A DNA stretch of 6,037 bases from an uncultured Acidobacteriota bacterium (GCA_937902605.1 CALFNC010000044.1:1-6037), one strand, 5' to 3'; shown: positions 1-5,571, counted from the stretch's first letter. Program-made: numbers and translations. Notes: a model not told the origin generated them from the sequence alone.

Positions 1-833
1 CGGCAGGGCGCGGCCGTCACGGCGAGGGGTCGAACTGCCACGGCAAGAAGGGACCGGACGAGTCAGTTGACGTGCCGGTCGGTACCGTCATCCGGGACGC
101 CGACACGGGAGAGGTCCTCGGGGACCTGATCGCGGCCGGGGAGACGCTCCTCGTGGCCCAGGGAGGCCGCGGGGGGCGCGGGAACGCGTGTTTCGCCACC
201 TCCACGAACCGGACCCCCCGCCGGGCCGAGCCCGGCACGGAAGCGGAGCAGAGGACGCTCGCCCTCGAGCTGAAGCTCCTGGCCGACATCGCCCTGGTCG
301 GTTTCCCGAACGCGGGCAAGTCGACCCTCATCGCGGCGATCTCGGCGGCGCGGCCGAAAATCGCGGACTACCCCTTCACGACGCTAATCCCGAACCTCGG
401 CGTCGTCTCGTGGGACCGGTTCCGGACCTTCGTCGCCGCGGACATCCCGGGGCTCATCGAAGGGGCCCATGAGGGACATGGCCTCGGCATCCGTTTCCTC
501 CGCCACGTCGAGCGCTCCCGCCTGATCGGCCACCTGGTTGACGCCTCGGCCCTCGCACCGGAGGACTTGGAGGGGGACGCCGAGCGGGCCGTGTCGGTGA
601 TCGAACGGGAGTTGGAGGCTTTCAGCCCGGAGCTCGCAGCCCGCGAACGGATCCTGGTGGCCACGAAGTCGGACGTCACCTCTGAGGAGCAGGTCGCTGC
701 CCTCCGGAAGGCGGCGAGGAGCCGCGGGGAGAAGTTCTTCTCCCTCTCGGGTGCCGCCCACCAGGGGCTGGACCCATTCGTCCGGTTCGTCGGGCATCGG
801 CTCGAGGAGCTGAAGGCAGAGGGGGGAGCGTGA
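1..833 (+). CDS. obg: GTPase Obg/CgtA, 5' end missing
   Basis: Obg is an essential GTPase that binds the large ribosomal subunit during its assembly and links it to stress signalling. The frame is open from base 3, so the gene enters from the left; a GTG at 72 is internal. About 276 residues are visible. The first part is the end of the glycine-rich Obg fold (GRHGEGSN near base 9, then [11 protein letters not shown]). The G domain follows: G1 GFPNAGKST at 300-326, switch [13 protein letters not shown]3 DIPGL at 441-455, and G4 as TKSD at 663-674 in place of NKxD, a change I believe occurs in other Obg proteins. G5 is near LSGAAHQG. Compared with E. coli ObgE, about 60-65 N-terminal residues lie outside the window. 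The protein ends just after the G domain, so there is no acidic or OCT tail. The TGA stop overlaps the nadD GTG start by four bases, implying translational coupling. Confidence 0.96.
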   Translation, partial: AGRGRHGEGSNCHGKKGPDESVDVPVGTVIRDADTGEVLGDLIAAGETLLVAQGGRGGRGNACFATSTNRTPRRAEPGTEAEQRTLALELKLLADIALVGFPNAGKSTLIAAISAARPKIADYPFTTLIPNLGVVSWDRFRTFVAADIPGLIEGAHEGHGLGIRFLRHVERSRLIGHLVDASALAPEDLEGDAERAVSVIERELEAFSPELAARERILVATKSDVTSEEQVAALRKAARSRGEKFFSLSGAAHQGLDPFVRFVGHRLEELKAEGGA

Positions 834-1501
834 CGGAGAGGGAAGCGGTCGTCCCTCGCCGGATCGCGGTCTACGGGGGGTCGTTCGACCCGATCCACCG
901 CGGCCACCTGGAGCCGGTGGAGGAGGTTCGGCGCCGCCTAGGCCTCGACGCCGTCGTCTTCGTCCCCTCGTACGTCCCTCCGCACAAGCCGGCCGGGCCG
1001 TCCGCGTCGGCGTACCACCGCTTCGCGATGGTGGCCATGGCGATCGCCTCGTACCCGGCCTTCTTCGTCTCGGACTTCGAGGTGGACCGAGGCGGCACGA
1101 CGTACACCGTCGAGTCGCTGCGGCACTTCCGGGCGATCCTGCCAGGGACGCAGGTCTATCTCCTGATCGGTTCCGACTCCCTGCTCGGCCTGCCGACGTG
1201 GCGGGCCTGGAGGGAGATCGTGGAAGAGTTCCCGATCGCGGTGGTCTACCGCGAGCCGGCGGGGCGCTCAGAGTGCCTGGCGGCGCTTCCAATCGAGCTG
1301 AAAGAACGGTTCGCCCCGGCCGGGGCGAACCCGGACGATACCCCGGAAGGGGCCTCGTTGTTCTGGGGTGGGAACGTACCGGTTACAATTTCCTCAACGT
1401 GGATAAGAAAAGCAGTGGTGTCCGGGGAGGGACTGGCCGGAAGCGTCCCTCCACCCGTCGAGACGTATCTCCGAAGGGAAGGGATCTACCAGCTCGGCTG
1501 A
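830..1501 (+). CDS. nadD: Nicotinate-nucleotide adenylyltransferase
   Basis: NadD joins nicotinate mononucleotide and ATP to make deamido-NAD and pyrophosphate in cytosolic NAD synthesis. The 223-residue product matches the family throughout: the nucleotidyltransferase signature [11 protein letters not shown] at residues 16-26, VPSYVPPHK at 45-53, GTTYTVESL at 89-97, LIGSDS at 112-117 followed by the usual tryptophans, and the C-terminal ISSTWIR signature at 187-193. Length is normal for bacterial NadD. The GTG at 830 is the only plausible nearby start; it overlaps the obg stop (GTGA) and follows a purine-rich AGAGGGGGG stretch, so it probably relies on coupled translation from obg. The association of nadD with obg and rsfS is common in bacteria. 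Bases 1381-1415, which encode the ISSTWIR region, are clearly more A/T-rich than the rest of the gene. Confidence 0.96.
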   Translation: MTEREAVVPRRIAVYGGSFDPIHRGHLEPVEEVRRRLGLDAVVFVPSYVPPHKPAGPSASAYHRFAMVAMAIASYPAFFVSDFEVDRGGTTYTVESLRHFRAILPGTQVYLLIGSDSLLGLPTWRAWREIVEEFPIAVVYREPAGRSECLAALPIELKERFAPAGANPDDTPEGASLFWGGNVPVTISSTWIRKAVVSGEGLAGSVPPPVETYLRREGIYQLG

Positions 1502-1554
1502 AACGCCCCGCGCGGGCGAAGAAGGGGGCCGCTCCGACCCCGCTCGTCGGCGCC

Positions 1555-1995
1555 GTGGACGCGCTGATCGCCGCGACGCTGGAGAAGGCTCCTCCCGTCT
1601 CCGAGCGAACCGAGCTACGCCGGGCGCGCGACGAGGAGATCGACGCGCGCGTGACGCAGCAGCTCAAGAAGAGCGTCGCCGCGCTCCTCGACCACAAGGC
1701 GGAGAAGCTGCTGGTCCTGAACCTGCAGGGGCTGACGGCGATGTCCGACTACTTCGTCGTCGCTACGGCCACGAACGAGCGCCAGACGCAGGCGCTCGCC
1801 GACGCGGTCGAGATGGCGATGAAGGGAGAAGGCCGCCGTCCGTACTCGATCGAGGGGTACCGGTCGGCGCGCTGGATCCTCCTCGACTACGGCGACGTCA
1901 TCTTCCACCTCTTCCACGAGGAGGCGCGCCGCTTCTACGGGCTGGAGCGGCTATGGGGCGATGCGGCGGACGCCACCGCGGCGTTCTCGGGCTGA
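1555..1995 (+). CDS. rsfS: Ribosomal silencing factor RsfS
   Basis: RsfS (DUF143/Iojap family) binds ribosomal protein uL14 and blocks subunit joining when nutrients are short. From the GTG at 1555 the product has 146 residues. The conserved domain covers about residues 34-136, with SDYFVVATA at 64-72 and the hallmark C-terminal run from LLDYGDVIFHLFHEEA (109-124) to FYGLERLWGDA (127-137). The start is uncertain. GTG 1555 lies 53 bases after nadD but has no clear ribosome site. GTG 1651, with GAGGAG twelve bases upstream, would give a 114-residue protein close to the usual size. GTG 1399, inside nadD, would give 198 residues with a basic N-terminal tail. Third-position G/C bias continues upstream of 1555, so a longer form cannot be excluded. 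The 3' end overlaps the next gene by 35 bases. Identity is secure; only the N-terminus is open. Confidence 0.93.
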   Translation: MDALIAATLEKAPPVSERTELRRARDEEIDARVTQQLKKSVAALLDHKAEKLLVLNLQGLTAMSDYFVVATATNERQTQALADAVEMAMKGEGRRPYSIEGYRSARWILLDYGDVIFHLFHEEARRFYGLERLWGDAADATAAFSG

Positions 1996-2926
1996 CGCCT
2001 CCCCCCCGATCTTCGCCACACGCCATCGGGGCCTGGCCGAGGAGCTGAGGCGCCTCGGCCGGAGCCTCGACTCCGGCGTGACCATCCTCCTTCTCGGCGA
2101 TCCGGGAACCGGCAAGGACCGGCTAGCGCGGCTCCTCCACGAACTGTCTGCCCGGGCTGCCGAGCCGTTCGTGAAGATCGACATGGGGGCTCTAGCGGAC
2201 GACCTCCTGGAGAGCGAGCTCTTCGGGCACGAGAAGGGGGCGTTCACGGGAGCGGTGGCGGGGAAGCCCGGCCTCCTCGAAGGTGCCGGAGAGGGGACGA
2301 TCTACCTCGACCGGATCGACGCCCTCTCCCTGCGTGGGCAGGGGAAGCTCCTCCGTCTGCTTGAGGAGCGGAACCTTCGCCGGGTCGGCGGGACCCGGAG
2401 CACGCTAATTCGGGCCCGCTTCGTGGCTTCGGGCCCCCCGAACCTTCCGCAGCGGGCGAGGAGCGGCCTCTTCCGTGAGGACCTTCTGTACCGCCTGGCG
2501 GTGATCACCGTCCGGCTCCCGTCCCTAACCGACCGCCGGGCGGACATCGTCCCGGCCTCTCGGGCGATTCTCCGCGCGGCGGGGGGGCCGGGCCGCCTCA
2601 CGCCCGCCGCGGAGGCGGCGCTTCGCGCCCATCCGTGGCGGGGGAACTGGCGGGAGCTGGAGAACGTGCTCCTCCGGGCCGGCCCGGAAGCCCGATCGCG
2701 GGGGGCGGCGACGGTCGACGTCTCTCACCTGGCGCTCGTTGGCCCATCGGATCCGGAGGAGCTCGTCAGGGCCGCGATCCGCGCGGGGTGGACGCTGAGG
2801 GCTTTGACCGACTCCTACATCACGCTGGTGCTCGACGAGTGCGGCGGGAACGTCGCCGAGGCCGCGCGCCGCCTCGGAGTGGCCCGAAAGACCCTCTACG
2901 AGCGCCGTCGCGGGGTGGGGAGCTGA
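1961..2926 (+). CDS. Short sigma54-activator-like AAA+ regulator with altered Walker B
   Basis: This 321-residue protein resembles bacterial enhancer-binding proteins, which use ATP hydrolysis to open sigma54 promoter complexes. Only about 20 basic residues precede the AAA+ domain, so no receiver, GAF or PAS sensor is present. Visible motifs: Walker A GDPGTGKD (46-53), ELFGHEKGAFTGA (86-98, with an intact sigma54-contacting GAFTGA), arginine-finger region FREDLLYRL (171-179, both arginines kept), sensor II GNWRELENV (228-236) and a Fis-type helix-turn-helix (about 286-314, GGNVAEAARRLGVARKTLY). Walker B is odd: TIYLDRID (113-120) has arginine 118 where the family has the catalytic glutamate of DE. 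The sensor I segment FVASGPPNL lacks the usual ATN asparagine. The residue matching the PspF glutamate switch Asn64 is Asp74. ATP and sigma54 binding may persist while hydrolysis is weak or absent; that is inference. ATG 1961 lies inside the end of rsfS, so the gene is probably co-transcribed with it. Confidence 0.88.
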   Translation: MRRTPPRRSRADASPPIFATRHRGLAEELRRLGRSLDSGVTILLLGDPGTGKDRLARLLHELSARAAEPFVKIDMGALADDLLESELFGHEKGAFTGAVAGKPGLLEGAGEGTIYLDRIDALSLRGQGKLLRLLEERNLRRVGGTRSTLIRARFVASGPPNLPQRARSGLFREDLLYRLAVITVRLPSLTDRRADIVPASRAILRAAGGPGRLTPAAEAALRAHPWRGNWRELENVLLRAGPEARSRGAATVDVSHLALVGPSDPEELVRAAIRAGWTLRALTDSYITLVLDECGGNVAEAARRLGVARKTLYERRRGVGS

Positions 2927-2951
2927 CCGGCCAACCGACCCTCCGCCCGAG

Positions 2952-2982
2952 GGAGAGGCGTGCTATCCTCCGCCGCCTCTCC
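2952..2982. repeat. 9-bp inverted repeat upstream of dksA
   Basis: GGAGAGGCG at 2952-2960 is matched perfectly by CGCCTCTCC at 2974-2982, with 13 bases between the arms. It sits in the 85-base gap between the AAA+ regulator gene and dksA, ending 29 bases before the dksA start. The spacer holds a possible -10 element. It could be an operator, a hairpin in the dksA leader, or a weak terminator for the upstream operon. No T-tract follows, which argues against a classical terminator. The repeat itself is seen directly; its role is inferred. Confidence 0.6.
2961..2969 (+). promoter_or_regulatory. Possible extended -10 element for dksA
   Basis: TGCTATCCT resembles an extended -10 box (TG, one base, then TATCCT, against TATAAT). 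It would place the transcription start near 2975-2977, about 35 bases before the dksA ATG. No good -35 box is visible 16-18 bases upstream (CTCCGC region), so this is a weak call supported mainly by its position. Confidence 0.25.
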
Positions 2983-3011
2983 AGGTCGAAGCCGCTCAGG
3001 GAGATATCCAA

Positions 3012-3404
3012 ATGCCTTCGAAGACCGCCGCTCAGCTAAAGACCACCGCCACCAAGAAAGATCTGACCGAGAAGGTCCGGAAGCGGCTCCTCGCCAAACG
3101 CGACGAACTGCTTGCGGATCTCGCGAAGAACCGAGAAGTCTCGGACGAGACAGTGGACGAGTCGGCGCAGGATATGGCCGACCGGGCGACCTCGTCGTAC
3201 ATGAAGGAGTTCGCCTACTCGCTCTCGGAGACGGACCGGAAGATCCTCCTGCTGATCGAGCAGGCCCTCATCCGCCTGGATGCGGGCACGTTCGGGACCT
3301 GCGTCCATTGCGGCCAGCCGGTCCAGGAGAAGCGTCTGGACGCCGTTCCCTGGGCCCGACATTGCCTCGACTGCCAGGAGCTCCAGGACAAGGGACTTAT
3401 CTGA
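3012..3404 (+). CDS. dksA: DksA/TraR-family RNA polymerase-binding zinc-finger protein
   Basis: DksA-family proteins enter the RNA polymerase secondary channel and, usually with ppGpp, reset transcription of rRNA and amino-acid genes. The 130-residue product has a basic, helical N-terminus (about residues 15-45), then the coiled-coil tip with D54-x-x-D57-R58-A59. This matches the DxxDRA tip of E. coli DksA, whose aspartates are needed for activity. A second long helix follows (about 62-92). The zinc finger is complete: C97, C100, C118 and C121 in a C-x2-C-x17-C-x2-C pattern. It is shorter than E. coli DksA (151 residues), mainly at the N-terminus. The start ATG has a good ribosome site, AGGGAG at 2998-3003, eight bases upstream. 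The stop codon lies inside a long stem-loop. The DxxDRA tip favours true DksA-like action over a generic TraR-type protein, though the exact subgroup is uncertain. Confidence 0.92.
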   Translation: MPSKTAAQLKTTATKKDLTEKVRKRLLAKRDELLADLAKNREVSDETVDESAQDMADRATSSYMKEFAYSLSETDRKILLLIEQALIRLDAGTFGTCVHCGQPVQEKRLDAVPWARHCLDCQELQDKGLI

Positions 3405-3437
3405 CGCTGCGCGCCGCGCAGCGTCAGATAAAGTCCT
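3392..3437. terminator. Long stem-loop across the dksA stop codon, probable terminator
   Basis: TTATCTGACGCTGCGCG at 3397-3413 is matched perfectly by its reverse complement at 3415-3431, leaving one central base (3414), so the physical loop must open a pair or two. After a bulged A at 3432 the stem continues with GGGAC (3392-3396) against GTCCT (3433-3437), the last pair being G-T. The TGA of dksA (3402-3404) is inside the left arm. It lies between convergent genes, which suits transcription stopping in one or both directions. No T-tract follows on either strand, so it may act as an RNA 3'-end stabiliser instead of a classical intrinsic terminator. Confidence 0.6.
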
Positions 3438-3450
3438 GGCTACAGTGAAT

Positions 3451-3476
3451 CAGGAGAACCCGGCCGGGTTCTCCTG
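3451..3476. repeat. Perfect 26-base palindrome
   Basis: CAGGAGAACCCGG at 3451-3463 is followed directly by its exact reverse complement at 3464-3476. It lies in the dksA/histidinol-phosphatase gap, 14 bases after the preceding stem-loop. As RNA it would form a hairpin of about 11 pairs on either strand. As DNA it could be a symmetrical protein site. It is followed at once by a second small hairpin, GGGCC-TCC-GGCCC at 3478-3490. Confidence 0.7.
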
Positions 3477-3477
3477 C

Positions 3478-3490
3478 GGGCCTCCGGCCC
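3478..3490. repeat. Small GC hairpin
   Basis: GGGCC at 3478-3482 pairs with GGCCC at 3486-3490 around a TCC loop. It follows the 26-base palindrome after one base and belongs to the same cluster of convergent-gene hairpins. No T-tract follows. Confidence 0.4.
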
Positions 3491-3508
3491 TACCTCTCCT
3501 CGCCCCGA

Positions 3509-3529
3509 AGAGCCGTGCCATCGGGCTCT
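3509..3529. repeat. 6-bp inverted repeat
   Basis: AGAGCC at 3509-3514 pairs with GGCTCT at 3524-3529 around a nine-base loop. It is flanked by loosely complementary pyrimidine-rich (TCTCCTCGCCCC, 3495-3506) and purine-rich (GAGGGGGAGA, 3551-3560) stretches, so it may be the inner part of a larger imperfect repeat. Confidence 0.35.
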
Positions 3530-3561
3530 GGCTCGACCAGGACCCTAACTGAGGGGGAGAA

Positions 3562-3574
3562 GGCGCGAAGCGCC
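3562..3574 (-). terminator. Small hairpin after the histidinol-phosphatase gene, possible terminator
   Basis: GGCGC-GAA-GCGCC forms a tight five-pair hairpin only five bases beyond the stop codon of the minus-strand gene. Read on the minus strand it has a TTC loop and is followed by a pyrimidine run (TTCTCCCCCTC). The position suits a terminator, but the run is C-rich instead of T-rich, so the call is modest. Confidence 0.45.
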
Positions 3575-3579
3575 AGTAT

Positions 3580-4395
3580 TCAGGCGTCGATCGGGTGGCT
3601 CGTCGCCGCACGACGCCGGAAGAATAGCTGGTGCGTGGCGCCAGCCTCGCGGGCCAAGGCTAGTGTCTTCTCCAGACCCCAGCCCGCCTCCGCGGGGGCG
3701 TGGGAATCCGACGAGAAGACGACCGGCACCCCCGCGGCGACGACCTTCCGTAGGAGCGCCGGGCCGGGGTAGACCTCGGCGACGGTTTTTCTGAGGCCGG
3801 CGCTGGAGACCTCAATGGCGACTCCCGCCTTCGCGGCGGCCTCGACGGACGCTTCATCGGCCGCCTGGGCTTCTGCCGGCCGGTGGTGTCCGAACTTCTT
3901 CGGAAGGTCGAAGTGGCTCATCACGTCGAAGAGGCCCGTTCCGCACGCCGTGGCGACCAGCCGGTAGTACTCGGTCCAGAGGAGGGCGCTCCCCTCGGTC
4001 TCATGCCGTTTCCCGGAGCCCGGCGCGTCGATCCAGCCCCCTGCCACGCGATGGACCGATCCCAGCACCAAGTCCCACGGGTACGGCTCGAGGAGCCGGC
4101 GTAGGTCATCCTCGAACCCCTCGGCGTAGTCGGCCTCGATCCCGAGGAGGACGTCGATCTGCCCGGCGAACTCGGCCCGGAGCACCTCGACCTCGGCGAC
4201 GTAGCCGGGAAGCTCGGTCCGGGTCATCGCCAGCCCGGGGTCGGGATCGTCGCCAGGAAGGAAGTAGAGCGGGACGTGGTCGGTGAAGGCGATCTCGGTC
4301 ACGCCCCGACCCAGCGCGGCGAGGACGTACTCCCGCATCCTGCCGCCGGCATGCCCGCAACGAGCGGTATGGTTGTGATAATCGGTCCTGATCAT
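3580..4395 (-). CDS. hisJ: Histidinol-phosphatase, PHP family (HisJ/HisK type)
   Basis: This 271-residue PHP-superfamily phosphatase probably removes phosphate from L-histidinol phosphate, the penultimate part of histidine synthesis. The likely metal ligands are all present: DYHNH (H7, H9), CGH (H15), FTDH (D39, H40), GIEADY (E87), GSVH (H115), SHFD (H161) and SSDSH (D230, H232). Family-typical context includes the GVTEIAFTDHVPL run and DLVLGSVHRV. The start at 4395 puts the first PHP motif at residues 5-9, as in relatives. An upstream ATG at 4464 would add 23 unlike residues and overlap the divergent gene. No Shine-Dalgarno sequence is evident before 4395, so a leaderless transcript is possible. 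It stands alone, not in a his operon, and diverges from the cobalamin adenosyltransferase gene. A different PHP phosphoesterase substrate is possible, but the HisJ-like pattern is strong. Confidence 0.9.
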   Translation of the reverse strand: MIRTDYHNHTARCGHAGGRMREYVLAALGRGVTEIAFTDHVPLYFLPGDDPDPGLAMTRTELPGYVAEVEVLRAEFAGQIDVLLGIEADYAEGFEDDLRRLLEPYPWDLVLGSVHRVAGGWIDAPGSGKRHETEGSALLWTEYYRLVATACGTGLFDVMSHFDLPKKFGHHRPAEAQAADEASVEAAAKAGVAIEVSSAGLRKTVAEVYPGPALLRKVVAAGVPVVFSSDSHAPAEAGWGLEKTLALAREAGATHQLFFRRRAATSHPIDA

Positions 4396-4396
4396 C

Positions 4397-4430
4397 GCTC
4401 GGGAGTTTATCCGGGACGAAGAGCCCGAGC
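4397..4430. promoter_or_regulatory. 7-bp inverted repeat between divergent genes, possible operator
   Basis: GCTCGGG at 4397-4403 is matched exactly by CCCGAGC at 4424-4430, with 20 bases between. It occupies most of the 52-base gap between hisJ (-) and the pduO-type gene (+). The spacer holds the only A/T-rich patch of the gap (GTTTATCC, 4405-4412), which could contain a -10 element for either strand. Both promoters would overlap the repeat, so a regulator binding here could control both genes. The function is inferred. Confidence 0.4.
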
Positions 4431-4435
4431 CGGAG

Positions 4436-4442
4436 AAGGAGG
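4436..4442 (+). promoter_or_regulatory. Strong ribosome binding site for the adenosyltransferase gene
   Basis: AAGGAGG lies five bases before the ATG at 4448. It is the closest match to the anti-Shine-Dalgarno sequence in the window and fixes the start of the downstream gene. Confidence 0.85.
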
Positions 4443-4447
4443 CGCCG

Positions 4448-5044
4448 ATGCCGATTAGGATCAACCGCGTCTACACCCGGGGTGGCGACAGCGGCGAGAC
4501 CAGCCTCGTGGGGGGGCAGCGGATCGCCAAGGACTCGGTCCGGATCGAGAGTTACGGGACGGTCGACGAGCTGAACGCCGTCGTTGGCCTCGCGCGGACG
4601 GCGAACCGGACGGCCCCGGCCATCTCGGCCGGCGATCGGGCCCGGATCGAGCGAATCCTGGACCGGATCCAGAACGAGCTCTTCCACCTCGGGTCCGACC
4701 TCGCCACGCTGCCGGCGGACCGTCATCCGAAACAGCCGGTCATCGAACGCCGTCACGTCCAGGCCCTCGAGAAGACGATCGACGCGTTCAACACCGGTCT
4801 CCCGGAGCTGAGCTCCTTCGTCTTGCCGGGGGGAGGCGAGGTCAGCGTACTCCTGCACCACGCCCGGACCGTCTGCCGGAGGGCCGAGCGGGTCGTGACG
4901 ACGCTGGCCCGGGACAAGGTGATTGGCGCCCAGTGTCTCATCTACCTGAACCGCCTCTCCGACCTCTTCTTCGTCCTGTCACGGTTCGCATCGCGCGCGT
5001 ACGGCGAGGCGGAGACGCTCTGGGAACCGGCAGGGAGCCGATGA
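4448..5044 (+). CDS. Cob(I)yrinic acid a,c-diamide adenosyltransferase, PduO type
   Basis: PduO-type adenosyltransferases transfer the adenosyl group of ATP to cob(I)alamin, making coenzyme B12 for enzymes such as methylmalonyl-CoA mutase. The 198-residue protein carries the ATP-binding N-terminus YTRGGDSGETSL (9-20), ESYGTVDELNAVVGLAR (34-50), FVLPGGGE (124-131), the arginine-rich helix HHARTVCRRAERVV (137-150) and YLNRLSDLFFVLSRFA (166-181). These are the known ATP and corrinoid contact regions, and the length is typical of the single-domain form (pduO/cobO-like/MMAB family; symbol left blank because naming varies). No cobalamin-synthesis gene is nearby, so the host may salvage corrinoids or keep those genes elsewhere. 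No B12 riboswitch fits in the 52-base upstream gap. The stop overlaps the next gene (ATGA), suggesting coupled translation. Confidence 0.95.
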   Translation: MPIRINRVYTRGGDSGETSLVGGQRIAKDSVRIESYGTVDELNAVVGLARTANRTAPAISAGDRARIERILDRIQNELFHLGSDLATLPADRHPKQPVIERRHVQALEKTIDAFNTGLPELSSFVLPGGGEVSVLLHHARTVCRRAERVVTTLARDKVIGAQCLIYLNRLSDLFFVLSRFASRAYGEAETLWEPAGSR

Positions 5045-5571
5045 CCGATCCGCTGGGCGGGACCGCGCCGCTCCGCCCTCATTCGACTAAGATCCGCGCC
5101 GTGGTTCCCCTCGACGCCGGCATCAGGGACCCGGAGACGGGACTCTACTCCCGCGTCTACTTCGACGAGGTCATCGGGCGGGAGCTCGAGCGGGCGAAAC
5201 GTCACGGGTCCGCGCTGTCGGTCGTGTCGGTCGTCCTCGACCTCGGGGACCTGGAGACGGACTGTGACCGCGAGACGGCGCTCGATGTGCTCGCGGTGGC
5301 AGGGCGGGTCCTCGCGGCGATCACCCGCGACACCGACCTCGTCTTCCGATGGGAGCGTGACGAGCTCCTGGTCCTGCTCTTCGAGGCCGATGCAACAGCC
5401 TGCCAGAAGAAGACGGAGATGCTGAACGCCCTGTTCGGGGACTGGCGGGAAGGGAAAGGGCCGGTGGCCCGTCCCGTGCGGATCGGGATCGGAGCCGGGG
5501 CGCTCGAGGAAGGGCGGGTCTTCGCGGGAGTCCTTCAGGCCGCACGGGCCACGGCGCGGCGGGCGGTCTGA
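5041..5571 (+). CDS. Degenerate GGDEF-domain protein, probably inactive
   Basis: GGDEF domains normally make cyclic di-GMP. This 176-residue protein appears to be a lone, altered copy with no signal peptide, membrane segment or sensor domain. The family opening is recognisable as DPETGLYSRVYFDEVI (30-45, usual form D-x-LTGL-x-NR-x-xF), followed by helix ELERAKRHGSALSVV and strand VVLDLGD (64-70). The active-site loop reads RWERDELLVLL (103-113) where active enzymes have RYGGDEF, so both glycines are replaced and phenylalanine becomes leucine. The second aspartate of the metal motif is glycine 69, and the substrate-binding FKxIND segment is missing. RIGIGAGA (147-154) matches the late SIGVA strand. 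It is unlikely to make c-di-GMP; a binding or structural role is possible. The ATG at 5041 overlaps the preceding stop, with AGGGAG three bases upstream; an in-frame upstream start at 4933 would lie deep in the previous gene. Confidence 0.75.
   Translation: MTDPLGGTAPLRPHSTKIRAVVPLDAGIRDPETGLYSRVYFDEVIGRELERAKRHGSALSVVSVVLDLGDLETDCDRETALDVLAVAGRVLAAITRDTDLVFRWERDELLVLLFEADATACQKKTEMLNALFGDWREGKGPVARPVRIGIGAGALEEGRVFAGVLQAARATARRAV

Noticed and set aside
384..1292. Long minus-strand reading frame of 302 codons opposite obg and nadD
   Set aside because: The translation is arginine/proline/glycine-rich with no recognisable domain, and it is fully opposite two well-conserved genes. It is a by-product of GC-rich codon use.
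1358..1389. Sigma70-type promoter TTGTTC...TACAAT inside nadD
   Set aside because: The spacer is 20 bases, the -35 is poor, and the TACAAT is explained by codons of the conserved NadD C-terminus. Kept only as a side note to the rsfS start question.
2939..2953. CCCTC-CGCCC-GAGGG hairpin after the AAA+ regulator gene as a terminator
   Set aside because: It has only five pairs and no T-tract, and it overlaps the longer 9-bp repeat at 2952-2982.
4396..4447. Cobalamin riboswitch ahead of the adenosyltransferase gene
   Set aside because: The 52-base gap is too short for the aptamer and contains no B12-box-like sequence.
4396..4464. Upstream ATG at 4464 as the hisJ start
   Set aside because: It adds 23 serine/glycine-rich residues ahead of the PHP motif that normally sits at the N-terminus, and it overlaps the divergent gene's strong ribosome site and start.
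4106..4861. Minus-strand reading frame of 251 codons overlapping hisJ and opposite the adenosyltransferase gene
   Set aside because: It has no family motifs and lies in the wrong frame across two confidently identified genes.
4933..5040. Upstream in-frame start for the GGDEF-like gene
   Set aside because: It would overlap the adenosyltransferase gene by over 100 bases and adds a proline/arginine-rich stretch typical of an out-of-frame read. The ATGA-coupled ATG at 5041 has a ribosome site.
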